From Letharia columbiana (taxonomy: Eukaryota > Ascomycota > Lecanoromycetes > Lecanorales > Parmeliaceae): a DNA stretch of 64,000 bases. The DNA is taken from the NCBI RefSeq assembly GCF_014066305.1, contig NW_023501040.1:1090001-1154000 (forward strand), in the 5' to 3' direction. Below, piece after piece: positions 44,560-57,152 of the stretch. The notes beneath the pieces were generated by a model. That model was not told where the DNA came from. It did not search any database and saw nothing but the letters and a program-made list of their open reading frames with translations. Positions within the stretch are counted from its first letter, which is position 1, and the number at the start of each line of letters is the position of its first letter. The translations under genes were made by a program, and so were the position numbers.

Positions 44560-45745
44560 GAAGCCGAGTCCGAGTCCCCGCCAATTCTTTAGCTCGCCTT
44601 GGAAATTCCTGGGGTTCTGGGTTGGCTCCCGCTTGTCAAGAAGCCACCTTCTTCCCTCTTTTTCCTCATTCTCTTCAACTCCCCCCCATCCCATCCCATC
44701 CCATCCTTATCTTCTGCCTTTCAACTGCACATTTTCACACACTGCTTCACCTTTTGCCAATACATTCATCATTCAGTCCCTTTGAAGTATTCCAACCTTC
44801 AGCATCTAATACATCCGACTTTCTCGATATCAACCCTATCAAGCACCTTCTTTCGGCTACCTATCTCCAGCCTAGCCAGCCTAGAACTCGAGATCGTCCG
44901 TTCCCGAGGGGGTCCGCCAATTCATCCCACGACTGCTAAAAGCTGCCCCTTGACACACTCGGATCACCTCTTGCCCACACCAACTTGGGAGGATCCGGGA
45001 GAGCCTCATCCAATTGGTCCATTCAAGTCAGCTCCAGGAACGCAAACAATATAGACGGCTACCTTTCAAGATTGCGAGCTTCTGACAGAGCAAGGCGCAC
45101 AGCAGACGCAAAGGAAGAAAAGAGGCTATCAGCGTCTGCGCGAATCAACAGCCTTCCGTTATCGACGCCATCTTCGATCCCTGCCAACAGCTCCCACACC
45201 ACTGGCAAAGCACCCTTCTTCCCCGCCCCCGTCGCATTTTTGGCTCTTGCCTACTTCCTCAAGCGCGCCTTTCTCTTTCCCTTGACTCAACGCTCTCTCC
45301 AACTCACATCCATAACGCTCGTTCAGTAACTGCGGCCTTCTCGACGACCTCCGGCATACACTCCCACCTCCACAGATTCCGCATCTAAAGGCCCTTGCAT
45401 ACTCTCGTTCGACACACCTTCACACGCCCCGTTAGCCTCAAACGAGTGACTGCGCGCACGCCACACAGTCCGTGCCCTTCTCCTACGAATGCGAGCGAAC
45501 GTTGAGATGATCGGAAGTCGTTACAATCGGCTCAAGTGAAGCTGCCAAGCAACGTGGGACTCATCCCCGCAACGGAGCTAAGTCCGGAAGTACACTCCTA
45601 CTCTGTCTGGAAGTAGAGTGTGCACCTTACTTGTGATACCCAACACAGCCAGTACTCCACTCTTTAAATCGACTTGAGCTACATACGCACGCAAGAGGCC
45701 TCTCCTCACACTAAAGGCTGGCACATTGTTGCACGACGTCGCGCA
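44560..45745 (+). promoter_or_regulatory. Long ATG-depleted 5' leader (and promoter) of WHI3
   Basis: By eye, these 1186 bases contain ATG only at two places in one frame, both inside a single 16-codon uORF, although about 18 would be expected by chance at equal base use. They are pyrimidine-rich (CTCTTTTTCCTCATTCTCTTC-like near 44657). ATG avoidance over such a length suggests that much of it is transcribed and scanned. Long leaders are common for fungal RNA-binding and cell-cycle regulators. The transcription start and any leader intron are unknown. Confidence 0.5.
45489..45539 (+). CDS. Upstream ORF in the WHI3 leader (16 aa)
   Basis: ATG at 45489 reads MRANVEMIGSRYNRLK and stops at 45537-45539, 206 bases before the WHI3 ATG. 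It is the only uORF in the ATG-depleted leader. It could lower or condition WHI3 translation; that is inference from position. Confidence 0.4.
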   Translation: MRANVEMIGSRYNRLK

Positions 45746-47374
45746 ATGGCAGCCGAAGGATACATGCTGGGCAATGGACCGAGCCAAATGCCTTACCGAA
45801 TGCCATCTTCGCAGGCAATCTCTCCCATCGGCCAAAGCAACAACCCTTTCGACGCGGATGCGGGTGCCTCGGGCTTTCCCAAAGGAGTCGAAAGAGCTTC
45901 TGGCCGTTCAGACATGGAGTCAGTATCAGCCATCTATATCCGCAATCTCCCAAGGCATACAACCAGTGAGGCTCTTCGGACGATGCTTCTGTTTGCGAAA
46001 GACTTCATAGGCGCAGACTTCGTCAATTCGGATTCACCGTCGAATCAAGGATATCTATCTGCTATAGCACGCTTTCGCAGTAATGGTGCTGCTGAAGAGG
46101 CTAAGTCACTTCTGAATGGAAAGCAGAACAATCCGAACGAGCCGCCTTTACAGGTCGAGATCTATCGCCTTTCGCCGTCGGGAAGTCTAGGACCTGGTAG
46201 GAACAACTTCGATATGGCATCCACCAGGGCATATTCTAGCTCTTCTACTGCATCGTCTGCTGGTCAGGCGCGATCATCACGCTTCAATGGAACATTTCAA
46301 GCTATAGATCGAATATCGCCTCCGAGCGCAGTGCCTGGACTCACCAATGGGAATTCGTATTCCTCGGCCGAGCGCTCCGATGTCGTTTCTCCGATGTTGA
46401 ACTTCTTTTCTTCCCAGTCACCAATAGGGCAGCAGATGGGTGACCGACCAAGAGTGTCAGGGAAGGCAGTGATTGGTGAGGATAGCATTGATGACGAGCC
46501 CGGGGACCTCCTCAAAGATCCACTCTCTTATGCAAAGAGCGATATGTCAGGCCAGCTTTCGCGTCATCCTACCAACCCTCAGCTACCTACGTCTCGCTTT
46601 GCTGGCCTGTCGCTAAGTACTACTACCGCGACCTCTCCTCCAATGTCAGGCTTCACATCGCCACGAAGCGCAGCACCAATGCAGAGCCCTACAACCGCCA
46701 TGCCCCCAGCCAGTATTAGCAACCTGGGACCAAACGCATCGTATCAATTAGCGAACCAGCACTACCAGAGGCACAACTATCCACCTGTCAACCCCGCCGA
46801 TCAGAATCCTCCATGCAATACACTTTACGTCGGCAATCTTCCCATTGATACCTCGGAGGATGAATTGAAGGCGATGTTCTCGAAGCAGAGAGGTTACAAG
46901 AGATTATGTTTCAGGACGAAGCAGAATGGACCGATGTGCTTCGTGGAGTTTGAGGATATATCATTTGCGACGAAAGCTCTCAATGAGTTGTACGGACACC
47001 CCCTCCATAATAGTGTGAAGGGTGGCATACGATTGAGTTTTTCCAAAAATCCACTCGGTGTTCGGACTGGTCAGCCTGGGGGACTGGGTCCGCCAACACC
47101 CTTGTCGCCATCGGGACCCATGCCAGGAGTGAATGGCTTGGGAATCCAGCCATTTTCGACAGCCAACGGACCTCCACCTGGATTGGCCGCTCCACCGGGT
47201 CTACACACATCGGGTAGCACCTTGAACGGCATGATGAGCCCAACCAGCATGAGCAACTTTGGAATGAGTGACATGAGCATGGGTATGCCTATGCGTAGCC
47301 CACATGCAGGAGGCATGACGAGTGGTTGGGGTGGCCAGGGAGCGCAGTATTCGGATTACATGTTTGGACGTTAA
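45746..47374 (+). CDS. WHI3: RNA-binding protein Whi3-like (two RRM regions)
   Basis: A single exon of 542 codons starting [20 protein letters not shown]. An N-terminal RRM-like region ([20 protein letters not shown] ... LQVEIYR) is followed by a long Ser/Pro/Gly-rich middle. The C-terminal canonical RRM (about 355-435) has [23 protein letters not shown]1 [10 protein letters not shown] and the helix [13 protein letters not shown], then [15 protein letters not shown]. This is the Whi3 RRM signature. The C-terminus is Gly/Pro/Met-rich, low-complexity and likely to phase-separate. Whi3 binds G1-cyclin and formin mRNAs, limiting Cln3 and thereby cell size, and in multinucleate fungi it patterns transcripts around nuclei. 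The start is the first ATG; the open frame continues upstream for 24 codons without one. Confidence 0.85.
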   Translation: MAAEGYMLGNGPSQMPYRMPSSQAISPIGQSNNPFDADAGASGFPKGVERASGRSDMESVSAIYIRNLPRHTTSEALRTMLLFAKDFIGADFVNSDSPSNQGYLSAIARFRSNGAAEEAKSLLNGKQNNPNEPPLQVEIYRLSPSGSLGPGRNNFDMASTRAYSSSSTASSAGQARSSRFNGTFQAIDRISPPSAVPGLTNGNSYSSAERSDVVSPMLNFFSSQSPIGQQMGDRPRVSGKAVIGEDSIDDEPGDLLKDPLSYAKSDMSGQLSRHPTNPQLPTSRFAGLSLSTTTATSPPMSGFTSPRSAAPMQSPTTAMPPASISNLGPNASYQLANQHYQRHNYPPVNPADQNPPCNTLYVGNLPIDTSEDELKAMFSKQRGYKRLCFRTKQNGPMCFVEFEDISFATKALNELYGHPLHNSVKGGIRLSFSKNPLGVRTGQPGGLGPPTPLSPSGPMPGVNGLGIQPFSTANGPPPGLAAPPGLHTSGSTLNGMMSPTSMSNFGMSDMSMGMPMRSPHAGGMTSGWGGQGAQYSDYMFGR

Positions 47375-47880
47375 CGAAGTCTATGGGGCTCCAACAACGC
47401 GAAACTTACGACAAAACATTTTATACGGCATCATTCGTCCGACTTGGCGAGGCGCTTTGATATCATCAACTTCTCCAAGCAGGCGTTTTGACGACTGCCA
47501 GGTAATCCTTCTATTCTTATACGGTGTGTAGGCGTGACTAGCCAGAATTTATGGCTATGGAAAAGCTGGGTTATACGTATGTGGCATGGGTCAATGCATG
47601 TGTTCGGACATGGAGAAAAACATGAGGTATCTGCGATGGGATGGGTGATTTGCCGGCGCATAATGTTTTGCGATGATTCCCCCTTTGCATACATAATCTT
47701 TGGTGCTGGGTTTTTGGCCGCTACATTTGCTTGCGGTGGTGCTGGTGGCAAAGAGCGTAGGTATTCTCACATACATGCAGGGACATGACTGGCGCGAATC
47801 TCATGAACAAAGCATCTACAGCTGGACTACCTGGTGCATATACATAGCGTTATGATCATATATGGCGTTATAAGGTTATA
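47375..47880. other. WHI3 3' region up to the AT-rich block
   Basis: 506 bases of normal composition with no gene; probably the 3' untranslated region. It ends abruptly at ATTATTATTTTAAG where the RIP block starts. Confidence 0.5.
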
Positions 47881-49225
47881 ATATTATTATTTTAAGCGAG
47901 TGCTAGAAAAAAGATTATTTTCTCTTAATTAAATATCTAAAATATCTTAATATATTTTTTATTAACAATATCTTTAAATAATTAGAAAATTATTTAGAAG
48001 CTATTCGACTTCTTATTAAAGTAGAATATATTAATTTTTAATAAATAATTTAATAGTTTCGAGTTATATTTTATAAGAAGTTTTCTTTAAAAGCTATAAA
48101 AGTAAGTGTAATTTTATTCGATATCGAGATTATAAATCTATATTAACATCTTAAAAAATCCCCTTACTTTCTATTTTAAGCGTATTATTAATTTAATATA
48201 GAGAGTTAAAATTAAGAATAAACCCGCTATTACTCTTAGTATTATCTTTAATCTTCTTAAATCTATTATACTCGATATTATTCTCTATATCTTTATTAGA
48301 GAATTAAATAATTAAGAGATTTAAAAGAAAGTAATAAGAGATATAATATCTTCTAATAAATCTCTATATATAATCTATAATCTCGCGAAAGAAATATAAC
48401 GTATTAACGCTAAAATCTAGAAGCTTCTAAATAAAGAATTAAGATTTAATTAATTATAATTCTATAAATCTCTTATAAAATAAAACTTATCGAAGTAGTA
48501 GATAGTTTTCTTACTTATTTCTTATTAAGCTATTAAAGCCTTAAGACTCTTATACTATTAATCTTAGGTCTTTTATATAGATTAATTTAAAAATAGCCTT
48601 TTAAAGGCTTTCGCGAGATCTTAATATTTTATATAATCTTAATCTCTAGAGTATTATTATTCTTTATACGAAGTTTTAATTTCTACTTCGACTTCGATCT
48701 TAATTTAAAATCTTAATAAAGGAAACGCTAGTAAGAGTGAATTTCTAAATCTTATAGTTAACAGTCGCTTTCGTAACTATTAATTTATTCTTAAAAAATA
48801 TATCTAATTATAATATTTTATTTCGAAAAACTCTTATATTAATAGTATAATCTATTAATCTTATAGAAAAGATAATTAGTTATATATTAAGTATAATATT
48901 AAAAATTATATCTCTCTTAATTATAAAAGTATTTTACTATCTACTTAGAAATAGTTATATTTAAAAATACTTATTTTCGAAGATAATCTATAGTTAAACT
49001 TTATTTTCATTAAATTCGAGAAATTTAATAGATCTTCTAGAACTTTTAAAAATAACCCTTCCCCAAAACCCTTTTCCCCCCTTCTTCTTCTTTTTTTTTT
49101 TTTTTTAAATAAAAAAAAAAACCCAAAAAAAAAAAAAAAAAAAAATTTTTTTTTTTTTTTTAATTTATTTAAAATAAAAAAAAAAAAAAAAAAAAAAAAT
49201 AAATTAATAAAAAAAAAAAAAAAAA

Positions 49226-49282
<57 letters not shown>

Positions 49283-52200
49283 TTTTCGCCGGGTCCGCAT
49301 CATAAGCACGATTTAGCACGATTTAGTCTATTAAGCAGACTTTATCTATATCTAACTCTTTTCGCCGATTTAGCAACTATTTTAATTCTTTCCGCCAGGT
49401 TCTATTAGTTTAATAACTTTAAAAAATTTTAGCAACTTTAAAAATTTTGCGTAATATACTCTATATATACTCTTTAAGTACTATTTTATATTATATATTA
49501 TTATATTAATTATTAATATATATATTATTTTTAATTTCATTAAATTATTTAATTTCGTAGTCAAATTTAAGTTAGCGTTAATACTTATTATCGTAGAACC
49601 TTATCATCGTAACGTCGATTATTAGAACTTTACTTTTTTTTATATATATTACTATTAAACTAATAGAACTAGCAAAAAGATTAAGATAGTTACTAATCAT
49701 CGGCGAAATTTAAGTTCTAAATCAGATTTACTAAATCGATAGAATTTGGGCGAATTCTAATTTAGATTTACTAATTCGACGAATTTTATAATTTCCGCGA
49801 TAAACGCGCGATCAGCAATTTCAAATTTTGTAGAAACTTTTCAGATTTGCAGATGCTAATAAATAAGCTTACGTGAAAGAAGTATTAGTATTAATATTAA
49901 TATTAATATTTACGATATTAATATTAATATCTTAGCGATAATAAAAAAGTAATCTAAGAGATCTTAATTAATATTTATTTAATTATAATAATTTATATTA
50001 TAATAATTTTAGATATTTTAATATTAATAAAAGTAGCTTAGTATTAATTTAAATCTCGATATTTCTTTCTACTCGCTATAAGTTTCTACTTAAATAAATT
50101 TATAATAATCTTTAATAATTATAGATTAAAGATCTTCTTTCTAAAATTAATTATACTTATTTTAAATTACTTTAAAAGAAAAGTATTTTAAATATAAAAA
50201 TAAGAAGCGAGTTAATAAGAAAGTAGAATCTTAATCTTTAATAAATCTATTTAATAAATCCGAATATAATTCTCTTATATCGATTTAATATATATTTAAG
50301 AGTATTAAAGTTAATATAAGTATAATAGATCTTATAGTATAGTTATCTATTATATATAAGAAGCTAAAGCGCCTTTATACTCGATTTCTTAAGAAATAAA
50401 CTTCGAAGTCTATTATAGATACTACGTAAGTATTTCTAATTAGCTTTTAATTTTACTTTTATTTAATAAATTTTATAAATATCTATATTATCTTTAGAGT
50501 ATTTATAAGTCTATTAATCTATATCGATATTTTTTTCTATATCTATATCTTAAATATTTATATTTTAATCTTTCTAATAGACTTTAAGAAACTCTACTAT
50601 ATTAATATCTATATTTTAAATTAATACTTCTACTATAGAAGCTAAAAAGTATATATATTTTCTAAGCTCTCTTATAAATATAAATAAAGCGTTTTATATT
50701 TTTATTATTATAAGAAAATAGAATAGATTTAATATTAGTCTTAAGAAATCTTATATTTAAATAAATTAAGATTTTGATATAAATATAATATTTTCTAGAT
50801 TAATATACCTTCTAGATCTATATCTCTATCTACTTTTAAAGATTAAATTTAAAAATCTTTTTATATATATAACGAATTATTATAATATCGTACTAGAATA
50901 TTAAATATAGTTTATAATTAATATAAAAGAAATCTAAAGAAATATTCGATACTTTATAACTTCGAAAGTTATATTTATTATAAAATTAGAGAGATCTAAA
51001 TATCTTAATCTAATTCTTAGAATTTTATAACTTTAAACTATAAATACTTTTATTTTAATTCTATTTTTCTATTATTTTTCTAAAAGATAGATTAAAAGAT
51101 AAGAAAGTCTCAAAGAATCGTAAATTCGAAAATAATTTTTTATAAAGATTATAATTTATTAATATATTTTAAGTTCGCTATAAAAACCTCGAAAGCTATT
51201 AAATAAAATATATTAAAGACTTTTTTTAAGAAAATTAATTCTTTAGAATCTAATAATTCTTCTAATTCTAGAGAATAATTTATTAGATATTAAAGAGATT
51301 AAGCGTTAGAATTTTTAGTAAATTAAGTCTATTTTAAATAGAATATTAAATTATTAAAGTTTATAAAAGTCTATCTTAAGAATTTAAGCCCCTTAAATAC
51401 TCTTTATTATTATTTTTAAAATTTTTAATTCTTTTTTTTTATTAAAGTAAATAATTATTATAAACTTTTTAGACTAGTTTATCAAAGTCTTTAATACTTT
51501 AAAAACGCTAATATTATTATTTTTATAGATATCTTTTAAATAAGTATTTTCTATTAGAAGAATAATTCGTCGAAGTCTTTTATAATATCTCTTATTATTA
51601 AAACTTAAAGAATAGATTAATAAGTTAGAATTAAAATTAATTTTTAAATCGCTTATTACTATAGTAGAGTAAAGATTATAAATATTATAATTATTATATT
51701 AATATAAATATCTTAATAAAGAAGATTTAAGAGATCTATCTTATATAAATCTTATTATATATTAAGTATATATTATATTTAATATAAAGTCTACTTTCTC
51801 GAAATTTTAGAAAGCGCTAGTTTTCTTATATAGAATAGTAGTTAAAAAAGCTTATTTAAGACGATCTCGAAGATAATATCTATAAACTTACTAAGCCTAT
51901 AAATAAACGCTTATCTTTATAAAATATATAGGCTATTATAATAGATAAAGTCGAGAATTTAAAATCTATTAACGAGCCTCGAATAACTTTTAATTATTCT
52001 TATATTATAAAGCTTTTTTTAGAAGCTTATCTTAAGCTAAGCTTAAAAGTTTATAATTATCTATTTAATTTATATTATAAATACTTATTCTTAATTAATT
52101 TAAAGTATATATATTTTATAATATCTCTATATTCTAACGATAGATATTACTTTATTTTTATTATTTTAGATATTAATTAAATATAGTCTATAAGAATATA

Positions 52201-55010
52201 ATAGAAATTATAATTTATAGACTTTATTATAATAAAGCTAGCTTATAAAGTATTTAATTCTATTTCTTTAAAATCTTCTTTACTATATTTATCGAATTCT
52301 AAGATTTTATTATCTCTTATATTTTATATAAATAATTTCTTTAATAACTTTTATAACTTTAAGAATTTATTTTCTTTTCTATAATATTACTTCTTTTCTA
52401 AAGTTAAATAAATTAAGTTACTCTTATTCTTTAAGAAATTATAATTATTTATATTATTAATTAAGGCCTTTAGCGTAACTTATATTATTAAAAAATATAT
52501 CTATATTTTTAAAGAATAAGTTATTAAGATAGTTAAGTAATCTATTTCTTTAAATTAATCAAAAATTCGAGATTTCTTAGAAACTATCGATATTATACAT
52601 CGATAAATAAAGAACTTCGCGAAAATCGCGAGATCTCTTTTTAGATTTATAGAAAAGATAAAATAGCGATAAACTTAAATAGAATAGCTATTCTTCGAGA
52701 TTCTATATATTAAATATACTATAAAAATAAATATATATAATATTAATTTAAGTTAAATCGTTTATATATATATTAATACTTTCGATTTTATAGCTAAATA
52801 TACTATTATATAATATTATATTCTTATATTATAAGAAGCTACTCTATTAAAAGCTTTATAATCTTAAAAGCTCTATTATAATAGAAAAGAATAAAAAAGT
52901 ATTTATCTTATATAATTTATTTATCTTTAATTCTACTTAAAAGAAATACTCTACTTATAAGCGAGAACTCTATACTATTATTATATTCTATAAAAAATAT
53001 AACTACTTATATAAGTACTTATATTAATCTACTATAATATATACTAATTATAAATCTCTTATATACTTTCTTAATTTAGATCTTTATAAGAAAATCTATA
53101 GATATTAGACTAATAGACTTTATCGCTTAAATCTTATTATTTAATATATATCTAGATCTCGAAATAAAGCTATCGACGACTTATCGAGAATCTTATTTGA
53201 TATTAAATATTTAGAGAATATTATAATTATATAAGTATAATAGAAACTAGAAAATTATAATTTAAAATAGATTTAAAAGAATAATAAGAATAAGATTTAA
53301 TTTATTTTTAATAATATTTACTAAATTAAAGTAACTTAAAATCGTTAATAGAAATACGCTATATAATATTTCTTCTTTCTCGCTAAAAGCTATTTCTACT
53401 ATAAAAGCTATAGAATTATTTATAAAAGTCTTTAATAAGATTAATAAGAATATTAAGATTTAGATTAAAGTCTATTATAGTAATATCTAATTTAATAAAA
53501 TCTATAAATTTCTTATTATAGAATCTTCGACTTCTTACTATTACGCTACTTCGAAAAGCTTTTAAATATTAAATAATATAATATATTCTATAAATCTTTT
53601 AAGAAGATATATATTTATCTTATATATCGAAAGAAAAGATATTTATTATACTTTTAAGAAGTTTATAATAAAAGCGAATATTAGATTAAGATTAATACTC
53701 TAATAAGACTACGTAGTTACTACTAATCTAGAAAAATATAAGATATTAAGAAGTATATTATTAAATATCTTAAGTATACTAAATATAGACCTACTATTAG
53801 ATCTTAATCTTTATATTCTATTAAAGTTATATATTCTTTTTAACTTATAAAAATAAATTTTATAAACTTACTTAAAACTATTAAAGTAGAATCTACTTTT
53901 ATATTTATAAAAGTCTACTATATAAATAAATTTACGATTTTCTTTATTACTATCTCTATTAATATAAAGAATATTATCTAATATCTTAAGTTATTCTTTA
54001 CTATATATAGAAAGTCTTATATCTACTATCTTAATTATAATTAATATTTCTTTAATAATAAATTAAAAGAATTCTTAAGATTTAAAGATATTATTATTAT
54101 ATATAGTTCTTTTAATACTTTTAAAAGTATAAGAATAATTAAGATCTATAATAAACTTCTAGAAGCGATACTTTATAAGAATTCTCTTTATATCAAATTA
54201 AAATAAAATTAGCGTTTATTAAAGATTAAAGATTTAATTAATATATAAATTATTAAATATCTAGAAATCTCTTCTATTAGTATTCTTTTTAAATTACTAT
54301 TAAAAGCTTCTATTAGTATATCTATCTTATATATACTTTTTAAATATAATATTTCTACTTAAATAGCTAAGTTAAAGAATTTTATTAGCTATACTTAAAT
54401 TATATAATAATATCTTATTTATTAAATAAATCTTTATAATATAATTAAATAACGTTTAGATTAATAGAAAAAGAATATAACTTTTTAATATAATAAGAAA
54501 ATTAAGTAAATTATATATTATATTAACGATCTAATTATATTATATTAGAAGAATATAGAAAAACTAAAAGCTCGCTAAAGAGATTTGTTTCGAATAAGTA
54601 AATATAATAAATCTTATAAAAGATTCTTTATACTTATATAACTTAATAGTCGAAAAATTAGATATATATTTTACGAAGATTATTTTAAGAAATTTATTAC
54701 TCATATAGGCTATCTTCTAGATCTTATTATCTCTCTTATTATTATAATAGTAAACTACTTAATATCGCCGCTAGAAGCTTTTCTAAAGATTTATACTTCT
54801 TATAGAAGACTTTAAATACGAAGAAGTTTATACTTTCTCGGGAGTTTATATTTTCTTAGAAGTATATGCACTTGCGGAAGGCTTTAGGAATAATGGTTTT
54901 TTTTTTTTTTTTTTTTTTTAGGTGCTATACTATACTATAGCTTTATTTACTATAGAAGTAGCTTTTATCTATATTTATATATAGCTTTATAGTCGCTAAG
55001 GCTCTATCTT
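47881..55010 (+). mobile_element. RIP-degraded retroelement block containing a Ty3/gypsy pol relic
   Basis: About 7.1 kb of extreme A+T with CpA/TpG depletion as in the first block. Plus-strand reading through stops shows a Ty3/gypsy order. At 52568-52669 is a connection-domain signature, DFLETIDII, then (R)-x-I-K-N-F-A-x-I-A-R-S-L. At about 54075-54715 lies an integrase C-terminal half: IIIIYSS, then YNKLLEAIL, LEISSISILF, IAKLKNFISY, and an end LFRISKYN ... F-Y-E-D-Y-F-K-K-F, H-I-G-Y-L-L. These match the last third of fungal gypsy polyproteins. The left part (47881-49080) and the 49281-49880 island may be other nested elements. LTRs and target duplication were not recognised. No functional frame survives. 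Confidence 0.8.
49090..49280 (+). repeat. Long poly-T / poly-A smear
   Basis: Runs of T (about 20) and A (up to about 50) with almost no other base. They are unlike both the RIP sequence and the island on either side, and the transition to GATTTTCGCCGGG at 49281 is abrupt. Likely a collapsed or noisy assembly junction, or a retroelement poly-A. Confidence 0.7.
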
Positions 55011-57152
55011 ATTTATTCTAGATATACGGGCCATGTGTAGTATATAGAGCACCTTCGCACCCTTTCGACGGTGCAACCCAGTCTGCTCCATTATTTGTGC
55101 AGGTTGGCTTGGAGTATGGGTATACAGGCCCCTTTTGACGATTGCGGAAAGGAGTGTTTGTTGAGCTGCACGCTATGAGGCATCTCTGGTGTAGAAGAGC
55201 AGTGTCACCAGCGGAGCGCGAGAGCAGCCCGACATCGTCCCGGAACTGGTGCCGGTGGCAGTTTTGCCATCTCCAGGACAAGGCGGGTCCTCTTATGCTG
55301 GAGCATCGGATCCCGTTGGGCACAAGCCTGATCTTCAGACCCAACGTTTCGGGCATGGGAGTCCGGAAACGCACGTGCGGGTGTCCGTAGACTTGTGGCT
55401 TCCACGAATGATTATAAGGTCTGCAAAAGGTAGCTTTCAAGGTATCCTGAAAGGGTTGCGAGAGATGGCTAATCATGGGTCATACAGCTCACAACGACTG
55501 CTTTCTGTCCTTGGTACCTTAATGAAGTCAAAAACATGAGGTTTTACTTCCGCGCAGTGGGATTATCGCTGGCAGAGGGACTATTAGCAAGGATTTAGGA
55601 GGCCTAGTGGCGAAAGAGCTGCTGTCGAAAAGATGGATACTTCTTTTGGATAGGTTTTAACTTTAGAAGACACCGAATTACAAAACATGCAACACTAATT
55701 TAGTCAAAGATTTGGGGACTCCAAAGTAGAGGTTAAAAAACATCGTCAAGGGAAAATACCTATGTATCAGACAGATTTCTCATGCAGTCATTTCAGATAA
55801 AGCAGGCGCACGAAAGTGCAATAAGCAGAGGGGACTCCGAGGGCAGGCATCGGGAATCAAGGCTTCAAGAACTTAGAACATAGAGCTGAGCGAGCTTGCT
55901 ACTTATGCTGCTCATTCCATGCAATTCTCTTTGGCAGTACTTCCGATACTCAGCTCCATCGAACCCGCAATTGGGCTGCAGCAGAATCTGCTAATTACGA
56001 GGTGAGAGCCTCCGCTAGTCATTCACATACAGAAGTCCTCCGTGCTCACGACTGCACGAGTGTTCAGCCAACATCCCATTCCATCCAAAAACCCCCCCCC
56101 CCCCTCTTATTTTTTGGGCCCTCTTTTCTCCCCCCCCCCCCAACACACCCCCCCCCGCGGGGAAGAAAGAAAGGAAGGGAAAAAAAAAAAAAGGGACCCT
56201 CTCCCCCCCCCCCCGTCGACGAATCTGTCTGACTCAAGGTCGAGTAGTTCAGTTCCCCTCTCAAATCCTTCGCATCACCAGCACTGAGTATCGTCTCTTG
56301 AAAGTTCGAAAGCGTTGTGCGCTATTGAGCATGCGATGAGCTGCGAGAACGGTGGAGGACAAGTCGTCCGAGCCCACGCTCGTTGAATATTGGGACATGT
56401 TATGCAAGAATTATGCAACTTTATGTAGATTATGCGCAAGTACTCTGATGGTGGATGCTTGGCGTGGGCGGTCCAAGCGGGCTCGGCGGGGTTTCATTTA
56501 TGTTTCTTTCCTGGCACCTGCGCTACGAATCCAGGTTTCTACCTACAGGTACACAGGCTTAAGATCGCTTTGAGCAGAACATGTGTCTGGCGATCTGCCA
56601 GCATTTGTGTAAGTTGACTCAAAGCTGGGGTAAACTCCGAGCTAGAGTGACTAATCTTGGACGAAGTCAAGGCCATCGTATGATAGCTTGTCCGGCTTGC
56701 CTTTTAAGGATCGGTGTCACGCATACCAATCTTGGGAAGCAAGCCGCGTTCGGACATTTTCTTAGCATGAGATCCAGCCACCATAGATCATCGTCGCGGC
56801 AAATGGATACCAACTACAACGTACGAGACAGAGTCGGAGGGTCTTTGGCAATGAGAGACAGCCAGCGAAAAGACTTGAAAGGTAAGGATCATGTAGTGTC
56901 CGGTAAGAGTTGTGAAGGATGCTGCTTTCTCTCATCATCTTCTTCCGGAGTATTTTCCATTCCTCTGACAGCTCCCAGAAATATACTTTTCTGTCCGTGC
57001 GAGCGCATGTCTCTTAGACGTAGAGTAGTTGAAACTCTCGTCTCCGCGATGTATTAGGCCTCTCCATCCCCTTCAGAACCTTCTTAAAGCATTTGCTCGG
57101 TACCTTCTATACCTTTTCGCAAGTGACATAGGATGCGATAATTTTCCCCAAC
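55011..57152. other. Gene-poor flank right of the RIP block
   Basis: 2.1 kb of normal composition with no convincing gene. Overlapping frames at 55018-55540 on both strands encode no recognised motif. A homopolymer-rich patch lies at 56085-56217. Frames at 56352-57057 are short and featureless. The right end is the promoter of the PQ-loop gene. Confidence 0.4.
56085..56217 (+). repeat. Homopolymer-rich patch (C, A and G runs)
   Basis: Successive runs C14, C13, C9, A13 and C13 separated by short normal words. It looks like a normal sequence whose runs have been stretched, typical of unreliable base calling, although a genuine hypermutable tract is possible. Confidence 0.6.

Noticed and set aside
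48945..49319. Minus-strand frame of poly-Phe and poly-Lys
   Set aside because: By-product of the poly-A/T smear.
55018..55540. Overlapping frames on both strands at the right edge of the RIP block
   Set aside because: None has a motif, and they shadow one another; may be decayed coding sequence but unprovable here.
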